From: Halanaerobiaceae bacterium
GTDB taxonomy: Bacteria; Bacillota; Halanaerobiia; Halanaerobiales; DTU029
DNA: 12,114 nt
Assembly: GCA_012521855.1 (NCBI GenBank)
Contig: JAAYLO010000199.1
Span: 1-12,114, forward strand
Direction: 5' to 3'
The notes beneath the pieces are model-generated. The model was not told the DNA's origin. It made no database searches and saw only the letters and a list, made by a program, of their open reading frames with translations. The position numbers and the translations under genes were made by a program. Position 1 is the first letter of the stretch. Each line of letters starts with the position of its first letter. Below are positions 7,393 through 12,114 of this stretch, one piece after another.

Positions 7393-8094
7393 ATGAGATC
7401 ATCATTTGTCTGGGGTATATTAATTGTATTAATCGGCCTGATATTATTGTTAAATAATATCGGCATAACTGATTTCAATATTGGAGATCTGTTTTCAACT
7501 TACTGGCCCCTTGTTTTTATTATTCTGGGCCTGGATATTCTTCTGGAAAAAAACAGTAAGAAATCTGTCTTTAATATGATTCTGGGGACTTTTTTCTTCC
7601 TCCTCGGTATCGCCATTATAGGCAGAAACCTGGATCTTTTTGATTTTGATTTCTCAATATTATGGAATATCTTCTGGCCTTTATTGCTGATTCTAATAGG
7701 TATCAATATTGTGAGGTCCGGGGCTTTTACTGATAAAGGCAACCTGGCTATTCTAAGCGGCATCGAAAGAAAACAGCCCGGCTGGAAACTCGAGAGCCAG
7801 AATTATCTCGCAATAATGGGCGGAATAGAACTTGATCTGAGGGCTGCTGAAATCCCTGAAGGAGAAACTCATCTTGAATTTACAGCAATTATGGGCGGAA
7901 TTGATATCAGGATGCCTGAAGATGTAAATGTTATCTGTAATAATACTACTATTCTCGGGGGTATAGATTTCTTCCAGGAAGAAAATGGCGGTATTATCGT
8001 CAGTAAGAGTTATGAAAGAAAGGCTGTCACTGAAAGCAGAAAAACCATAATCATTAATTCCAATTGTATTATGGGGGGAATTGAAATAAAATAA
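7393..8094 (+). CDS. Membrane protein with DUF5668-type helices and LiaF-like C-terminal domain
   Basis: This 233-residue protein has two parts. Residues 1-110 form four hydrophobic helices (about 5-22, 34-52, 60-77 and 90-107) in two similar hairpins, each with a YWPL or FWPL motif followed by IxLGLDIL or ILIGINI; this is the DUF5668 or LiaF N-terminal pattern. Residues 115-233 form a soluble beta-rich domain with a recurring strand motif: AILSGIERK (119), AIMGGIELD (140), AIMGGIDIR (165), TILGGIDFF (186) and CIMGGIEIK (225). This matches the LiaF-like C-terminal domain. In Bacilli LiaF restrains the LiaRS cell-envelope stress system, but no LiaR or LiaS is adjacent, so the role here is open. 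The start ATG 7393 has an excellent AGGAGGTGA at 7381-7389. It ends at a strong terminator. Confidence 0.85.
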   Translation: MRSSFVWGILIVLIGLILLLNNIGITDFNIGDLFSTYWPLVFIILGLDILLEKNSKKSVFNMILGTFFFLLGIAIIGRNLDLFDFDFSILWNIFWPLLLILIGINIVRSGAFTDKGNLAILSGIERKQPGWKLESQNYLAIMGGIELDLRAAEIPEGETHLEFTAIMGGIDIRMPEDVNVICNNTTILGGIDFFQEENGGIIVSKSYERKAVTESRKTIIINSNCIMGGIEIK

Positions 8095-8098
8095 TCCG

Positions 8099-8128
8099 GA
8101 GGCAGTTAATAAACTGCCTCTATTTTTT
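8099..8128 (+). terminator. Intrinsic terminator after the LiaF-like gene
   Basis: The stem GAGGCAGTT (8099-8107) pairs perfectly with AACTGCCTC (8112-8120) around AATA. A T-rich tract, TATTTTTT (8121-8128), follows. It lies 4 bp after the stop codon. The following 8129-8238 stretch shows nothing I can name. Confidence 0.93.
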
Positions 8129-8238
8129 CTGCAAAGGATCCGGCAGTTTTATTTCTTCAATTTTGTTTCTCACAACTGGGCAGGAAACTCCCAATTCTTT
8201 TTCTGCTTAAGTATTAGTATTTTAAATCTTTACATAAA

Positions 8239-8270
8239 CAAAATTAAAACCGCCTGTTAATCAGGCGGTT
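8239..8270 (-). terminator. Terminator overlapping the 3' end of the thioredoxin reductase-like gene
   Basis: On the minus strand AACCGCCTG (8270-8262) pairs perfectly with CAGGCGGTT (8256-8248) around the 5-nt loop ATTAA. A TTAATTTTG tail follows. The loop contains the TAA stop of the gene and the ascending arm encodes its last residues, QPPD. The T tract is interrupted by two A residues. Confidence 0.8.
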
Positions 8271-9156
8271 GTTGTGATTCTTTTTTCTTTTTTCTAACAA
8301 AACTAGCCGCATTTAAGCCTGCTACCTGTCCCTGGCCGACAGCCCTGGCCAGTTGATAAGGCAATCCGGTACAATCTCCTGCCGCAAATACCCCCGGTAT
8401 GTTTGTTTCCATCTGTTCATTAACCTTGATGTGTTTATTATCTATTTCCAGGCCGAATAAAAGCCTATCAGGCGGGGTAACTTCTCTCAGTATGAAAATC
8501 CCGTCAATATCCAGTTCCCTTCCTTCCAGAGTAAGGCTCTTAACCCTGTATTCACCATTTATTATCTGAACCCTTTCATTTATTATTTTGATATTATCAG
8601 CAGCAAATTTTCCATTAAATCCATACTGTGGTATAAAGAAAACATTTCCGGCCAGTTCAGACAAATATTCTGCCTCTTCTATAGCTTCCTCAGTATAGGC
8701 CAGTACTGCCACATCCTTACCGCGGTATAATGGGCCGTCACAGGTAGCACAATAACTGACACCACTACCCAGGAGTTTTTCTTCTCCAGGCAGAAATTTT
8801 TCATTACTTACTCCAGTTGCCAGAATGACAGAATAGGCCCTATACTCTGTATTCCGGGAGATCAATGTGAAATAATCACCCAGGCTATAGATGCTGTCAA
8901 CTTTGCTGTTCTTAATTTCTATGCCCATCTTTCTAACATGTTCAAGGAAATGATCCCTCAATTCCTGGCCGCTTATACCGTAAAAGCCCAGATAATTGTC
9001 CACATTTTCTGCTTTATATAACTTCGGGGAACAAAAATCTGCGCCCAGTAAAATAAGATCCATATTCCGGACCCTGAGATTGACTGCTGCAGATAAACCT
9101 GCCGGACCGCAGCCAACTATGGCAGCATCATATATCTTTTCATTAGTTTCCATCAT
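8257..9156 (-). CDS. Thioredoxin reductase-like flavoprotein lacking NADPH motifs (FFTR-like)
   Basis: This 299-residue FAD-dependent disulfide oxidoreductase has the low-molecular-weight TrxB layout. The FAD motif GCGPAG is at 15-20, the redox-active CATCDG at 136-141 is the TrxB active site, and the C-terminal FAD motif FAAGDCTGLPYQ is at 257-268. The central domain lacks both canonical NADPH motifs: where GxGxxA should occur it reads VAVLAYTEEAIEEAEYL (149-165), and HRRxxxR is replaced by FIPQYGF (174-180). That is the hallmark of ferredoxin-dependent flavin thioredoxin reductases in anaerobes, which would reduce thioredoxin without pyridine nucleotide. This assignment is inference from motifs. 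Start: ATG 9156 lies 9 nt after AAGGAG, with a second ATG at 9153. The longer GTG 9165 frame abuts the Shine-Dalgarno. No thioredoxin gene is adjacent. Confidence 0.85.
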   Translation of the reverse strand: MMETNEKIYDAAIVGCGPAGLSAAVNLRVRNMDLILLGADFCSPKLYKAENVDNYLGFYGISGQELRDHFLEHVRKMGIEIKNSKVDSIYSLGDYFTLISRNTEYRAYSVILATGVSNEKFLPGEEKLLGSGVSYCATCDGPLYRGKDVAVLAYTEEAIEEAEYLSELAGNVFFIPQYGFNGKFAADNIKIINERVQIINGEYRVKSLTLEGRELDIDGIFILREVTPPDRLLFGLEIDNKHIKVNEQMETNIPGVFAAGDCTGLPYQLARAVGQGQVAGLNAASFVRKKKKESQQPPD

Positions 9157-9165
9157 TCTAATCAC

Positions 9166-9171
9166 TCCTTT
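9166..9171 (-). promoter_or_regulatory. Ribosome binding site deciding the thioredoxin reductase-like start
   Basis: AAGGAG on the minus strand directly abuts an in-frame GTG (9165), which is therefore too close to be the start. ATG 9156 at 9-nt spacing fits better. Confidence 0.7.
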
Positions 9172-9225
9172 TATTATTTCTTATTTTATATGAAAAAATC
9201 CTGAGAAAATATAAAACAGATTACA

Positions 9226-9248
9226 TTTTGCCATAAATTCTGGCAAAA
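9226..9248. repeat. Perfect 8-bp inverted repeat in a divergent promoter region
   Basis: TTTTGCCA (9226-9233) and TGGCAAAA (9241-9248) are perfect inverted copies around 7 bp. They lie between the divergent thioredoxin reductase-like and metallo-hydrolase genes. With no T tract directly following it does not look like a terminator, so an operator is the more natural guess. Confidence 0.6.
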
Positions 9249-9296
9249 ACACATTCATCAGACATATAACAGAATTTAAAAACTACCTCTTTTCCA

Positions 9297-9325
9297 TTGT
9301 AAATATAAAGAGTTTAAGATAAAAT
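9297..9325 (+). promoter_or_regulatory. Probable promoter of the metallo-hydrolase gene
   Basis: TTGTAA (9297-9302) and TAAAAT (9320-9325) are separated by exactly 17 bp, 36 bp before the start codon. Each box matches the housekeeping sigma consensus reasonably well. Confidence 0.5.
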
Positions 9326-9361
9326 GGTATTGAAAAAGCTATCAAAAAAAGGTGCTGGAAA

Positions 9362-10204
9362 ATGCGTAAAATACTTAAAATTATTATTCCCCTTCTTATT
9401 ATTCTGTTTCTTTTCCTGGCAATTAACATCACTTTTAAAGATATAGATAAAAAACTAATTATTCACTTCCTGGATGTGGGACAGGCTGATTCAATCCTGG
9501 TAGAATTACCGGAGAAAAAGACCATGTTGATCGATGCCGGTAATAATAATGATGGTAATATGATTGTTCAATATCTGAAAGAAAGGGATATAGATACTAT
9601 CGATTACCTTATAGGTACACATCCCCATGAAGACCATATTGGCGGCCTTGATGATGTAATAAACAGTTTTAATATAGGGAAAATTTATCTTCCGGAAATA
9701 ATCCACAACACCAGAAGCTTTGAGGATGTCCTTACAGCTATTCAGAGAAAGGGGAAAAAAATAACTGCAGCAAGAGCAGGAGTAAATATAATCTATGAAG
9801 ATGATCTGAAGATATATTTTCTCGGACCGGTAAAAAGATCTTATGATGAGCTGAATCATTACTCTGCGGTAATAAAACTTGATTATCTCAATAATTCTTT
9901 TCTTTTCACAGCTGATGCGGAAATAATAAATGAACTTGAAATGGTCAATGAATACAGGGAAGAACTAAAGGCGGATGTCCTGAAGGTAGGACATCACGGC
10001 AGCTCTTCATCCAGCTGTAGTGAATTTCTTACGGCAGTAAGTCCTGTTTATGCTGTTATCAGTGTCGGGAAAGACAACCCTTACGGCCATCCTTCCCCTG
10101 AAGTCATTGAGAGACTGGCAAATTTTAATATAAAGGTCTTAAGGACTGATCTCAATGGAACTATAATATTCCAGAGTGATGGTTCTGATATATCTCTTAA
10201 ATGA
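9362..10204 (+). CDS. ComEC-like metallo-beta-lactamase-fold hydrolase, membrane-anchored or secreted
   Basis: This 280-residue protein has an N-terminal hydrophobic segment (about 5-24) preceded by basic residues, a signal anchor or signal peptide placing the domain outside the membrane. The rest matches the stand-alone version of the ComEC C-terminal domain: FLDVGQADS at 36-44, IDAG at 57-60, the metal-binding HPHEDHIGG at 87-95 (H87, H89, D91, H92), FTADAE at 182-187, GHHGSS at 210-215 and NPYGHPS at 239-245. ComEC itself forms the DNA-uptake channel and this domain is thought to act as a nuclease there. For free-standing copies the substrate is not established; nucleic acid is an inference. 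The start ATG 9362 has only a weak AAAGGTG-type ribosome binding site. The stop overlaps the DUF3006 reading frame region, so the two are coupled. Confidence 0.85.
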   Translation: MRKILKIIIPLLIILFLFLAINITFKDIDKKLIIHFLDVGQADSILVELPEKKTMLIDAGNNNDGNMIVQYLKERDIDTIDYLIGTHPHEDHIGGLDDVINSFNIGKIYLPEIIHNTRSFEDVLTAIQRKGKKITAARAGVNIIYEDDLKIYFLGPVKRSYDELNHYSAVIKLDYLNNSFLFTADAEIINELEMVNEYREELKADVLKVGHHGSSSSSCSEFLTAVSPVYAVISVGKDNPYGHPSPEVIERLANFNIKVLRTDLNGTIIFQSDGSDISLK

Positions 10205-10210
10205 AAGGAG
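10204..10210 (+). promoter_or_regulatory. Ribosome binding site deciding the DUF3006 start
   Basis: AAAGGAG lies just after the stop of the metallo-hydrolase and 8 nt before ATG 10219. The upstream in-frame ATG at 10201 lies before this site, has no Shine-Dalgarno of its own, and would add six residues not typical of the family. Confidence 0.75.
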
Positions 10211-10218
10211 AATTTTTA

Positions 10219-10410
10219 ATGCTCATTATCGACCGCTTTGAAGGAAAACTGGCAATTATCGAAGCAGGAGAAATAATGATAGAACTTCCAAGAAAATACC
10301 TTCCCGATTTTGCCAGGGAAGGCGATGTTCTGAAAATAGAGATAGATGAAGAAAGAACAAAAAAACGGAAAGAAAAAATAAAAAAAATGGCTGACAATTT
10401 GTTTGAGTAA
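10219..10410 (+). CDS. DUF3006 family protein
   Basis: This small 63-residue protein starts MLIIDRFEGKLAIIEAGE and continues to IELPRKYLPDFAREGDVLKI (29-48), the hallmark DUF3006 pattern of IDRFEG, a PRxxLP turn and EGDVL. It ends in a Lys-rich helix. The fold is probably a short beta-barrel-like domain followed by a charged helix. DUF3006 genes are often found next to ComEC-like metallo-hydrolases, as here, where the two are separated by only 14 bp; a partnership is inferred from that. No function is established for the family. The gene ends 6 bp before the convergent ABC permease stop with no visible terminator. Confidence 0.85.
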   Translation: MLIIDRFEGKLAIIEAGEIMIELPRKYLPDFAREGDVLKIEIDEERTKKRKEKIKKMADNLFE

Positions 10411-10416
10411 TTTCCT

Positions 10417-11160
10417 CTATTCCCATCTCCAGAGTTTCATTGTAATAAGAATAGAAACAACTAAAGCAAATATTAATATTGATATGTTCAGTGATAAACT
10501 GTATTCACCTGCACTTCCCAGAACTATCTGCCTTAAGGCATCCCCCAAATATGTTAAAGGTATTATTCTGGTCAATGGTATTAAGTATCCAGGCATTTTT
10601 TCAATGGAAAAGAAAATACCGGACAAAAAAGCCATTACCAATTGTGCAATCTGTACTAAACAATTGCCGGCTTTAATGCTGTTTACCAGACAGATTAATA
10701 AATAACCGATAGAGGTGAATGTTAAAATACCCAGCAGAACAGTAATGAGTAGTTTAAACAAACTACCAATGATAGTTACTCCAAATACAAAATGACCGAT
10801 AGAAAGTATCAGAATAGTTTCTACGATACCGATTAACAATATTATTAAAAGATCACTGGCCATCAACGCCATCCGGGAAACGGGTATAACACTTAGCCCT
10901 CTAAGTATTTTCTTCTCCCTGGCTTCCAGAAATCCCAGTGCACTGAATAAACCTAATTGCATCAGGGTAAGTGCCAATACTCCTGGTAAAATAAAGCTAA
11001 AAGTACTTATCTCTCCATTATTGCTTCCTGTTTCAACTCCAAAAATTATACCTAAAATAAGTACAAGTACCACAGGAAAAATCAGAGACAAAAATATCAA
11101 CCCAAAATCTCTGAGATAATCCTTTATGTTAGCTATAAACAGACTATTAAAACCCTTCAC
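10417..11160 (-). CDS. ABC-2 type transporter permease
   Basis: This 247-residue membrane protein has six predicted helices: about 20-42, 55-76, 100-123, 135-157, 168-185 and 226-242. The layout matches ABC-2 exporter permeases (drug, lipid or polysaccharide efflux). The FLEAREKKILRGLSVIPVS stretch (77-95) is the cytoplasmic coupling loop, and SGIFFSIEKMPGYLIPLTRI followed by PLTYLGDALRQIVLG (180-215) is the conserved ABC-2 signature region. Translation starts at GTG 11160 inside the 3' end of the ATPase gene, a 14-nt overlap. GGGAGG lies upstream at suitable spacing. It works with the ATPase encoded directly upstream. The substrate cannot be deduced. Confidence 0.9.
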   Translation of the reverse strand: MKGFNSLFIANIKDYLRDFGLIFLSLIFPVVLVLILGIIFGVETGSNNGEISTFSFILPGVLALTLMQLGLFSALGFLEAREKKILRGLSVIPVSRMALMASDLLIILLIGIVETILILSIGHFVFGVTIIGSLFKLLITVLLGILTFTSIGYLLICLVNSIKAGNCLVQIAQLVMAFLSGIFFSIEKMPGYLIPLTRIIPLTYLGDALRQIVLGSAGEYSLSLNISILIFALVVSILITMKLWRWE

Positions 11161-12088
11161 TTTTCATTTCCCTCCCTGTGAGTTCTATAAATAAATCATC
11201 CAGTGTCGGTCTCCTGAACTCTAAATTTTCTATGTTTATCCCCTGCTCCCTGGTGTAGTTTATTAAGTCAATGATTGTTACTGCATAATCCTGTGTATAA
11301 ATATTGATATTCTTCCCTTCTTTTGGATAATCCACTTTGCTGACTCCCTCTAATTTTTCAAAGCCATGGTAGTCTTTTTTCTCTAAATCAGGAACAAGTA
11401 ATTCTATAATTTTACCTCCAAAGTATTGAGCTATTAAATCAAATGGACTTCCTTTAGCTATTATCTTTCCATAATCAATAATTATCAGGTCATCACATAA
11501 AGCCTCTGCCTCATCCATGTTATGGGTGGTCAAAAAAATGGTTTTTCCCATACTCTTTAATTTTAAAATTGCAGACCGGATTTCCCTTCTGGATTGTGGA
11601 TCAAGACCGGTACTTGGCTCATCCAGAAAAATCAACTCACCATTACTTATTATTGCTAAAGCTGTAGCCAGTTTATGAAACTGCCCTCCAGAAAGAGTTT
11701 CGATTCTAACATTTGCCTTATCAGACAGACCAAGCATCTCAATTACTTCCTTAGTATCAAAAGCATTTTCATAAAAACCGGCATAAAGATCCATCAATTC
11801 CCTGACAGTCAGGTGATTAAATAAAGCTGGTGACTGTAATCTAACACCAATTCTTTTTTTTAGCTTATCCTGCTCTTTACCTGGATCCAGCCCCAGTACC
11901 TCTACACTGCCATCAGTTCTTTCTGTTAATCCTACCAGCATTTCAATAGTAGTCGTTTTACCAGCCCCATTAGGGCCCAGCATACCAAAAACCGTCCCCT
12001 GCTCTACCTCAAATCCTATTCCATCCACTGCTTTTAAATCACCATAATATTTTTTTAGTTTCTCCACCCTTATTGCTTTTTCCCCCAT
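11147..12088 (-). CDS. ABC transporter ATP-binding protein
   Basis: This 313-residue cytosolic ATPase of the CcmA/DrrA-like class powers the ABC-2 permease encoded downstream. All nucleotide-binding motifs are intact: Walker A GPNGAGKTT at 38-46, Q-loop Q85, signature LSGGQ at 132-136, Walker B LIFLDEPSTGLDP at 152-164 with the catalytic E157, and H-loop H189. Residues from about 225 to the end form a C-terminal regulatory extension ending RRPTLDDLFIELTGR, typical of DrrA-like exporters. The start ATG 12088 follows GGAGG at 5-nt spacing; the longer TTG 12100 frame overlaps the Shine-Dalgarno and is rejected. ATP hydrolysis drives efflux of an unknown substrate. The upstream region is cut by the window end. 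Confidence 0.95.
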   Translation of the reverse strand: MGEKAIRVEKLKKYYGDLKAVDGIGFEVEQGTVFGMLGPNGAGKTTTIEMLVGLTERTDGSVEVLGLDPGKEQDKLKKRIGVRLQSPALFNHLTVRELMDLYAGFYENAFDTKEVIEMLGLSDKANVRIETLSGGQFHKLATALAIISNGELIFLDEPSTGLDPQSRREIRSAILKLKSMGKTIFLTTHNMDEAEALCDDLIIIDYGKIIAKGSPFDLIAQYFGGKIIELLVPDLEKKDYHGFEKLEGVSKVDYPKEGKNINIYTQDYAVTIIDLINYTREQGINIENLEFRRPTLDDLFIELTGREMKSEGF

Positions 12089-12093
12089 ACTTA

Positions 12094-12098
12094 CCTCC
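12094..12098 (-). promoter_or_regulatory. Ribosome binding site deciding the ABC ATPase start
   Basis: GGAGG on the minus strand precedes ATG 12088 by 5 nt. The in-frame TTG at 12100 overlaps this site and cannot use it. Confidence 0.75.
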
Positions 12099-12114
12099 AA
12101 TCATTTTACTAACC

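Overview
This is an AT-rich chromosomal segment of a low-GC Gram-positive bacterium. The T-box leader on valS, the strong AGGAGG-type ribosome binding sites, the short U-tailed hairpin terminators and the low-GC codon use all point to Bacillota. A thioredoxin reductase-like flavoprotein with no visible NADPH-binding motif suggests an anaerobe of the clostridial or halanaerobial kind; that placement is inference. Most genes are housekeeping or widespread accessory families, and I see no mobile element, CRISPR array, rRNA or tRNA.

Layout. Positions 1-532 (minus) hold the N-terminal part of an EamA/DMT-type transporter, cut by the window edge. It diverges from a MenA-like UbiA prenyltransferase (633-1544, plus). 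That gene converges on a MogA/MoaB-family gene (1552-2055, minus). Next is valS (2182-4833, minus), a self-contained transcription unit: a good promoter (5141-5169), a T-box riboswitch with a readable GUC valine specifier and a 14-bp attenuator hairpin (4865-5134), the CDS, and a terminator (2150-2176). Upstream of valS is a secreted, membrane-anchored ankyrin-repeat gene (5187-6674, minus), split by one in-frame ochre codon and therefore called as a probable pseudogene.

From 6820 a plus-strand pair follows: a CheX-family chemotaxis phosphatase (6820-7278) and a four-helix membrane protein with a LiaF-like C-terminal domain (7393-8094), ending at a clear terminator. A 13-bp tandem repeat lies between them and starts inside the last codons of cheX. 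The thioredoxin reductase-like gene (8257-9156, minus) ends inside its own terminator hairpin. It diverges, across a spacer with a perfect inverted repeat, from a ComEC-like secreted or anchored metallo-beta-lactamase-fold protein (9362-10204) that is translationally coupled to a small DUF3006 protein (10219-10410). The window closes with a minus-strand ABC-2 type exporter, ATPase (11147-12088) then permease (10417-11160), with overlapping genes.

The items most worth a second look are the single nonsense codon in the ankyrin gene, the apparently NADPH-independent thioredoxin reductase, the T-box leader whose frame stays open into valS, and the tandem repeat generated from the cheX 3' end. I do not see a convincing undescribed multi-gene system here.
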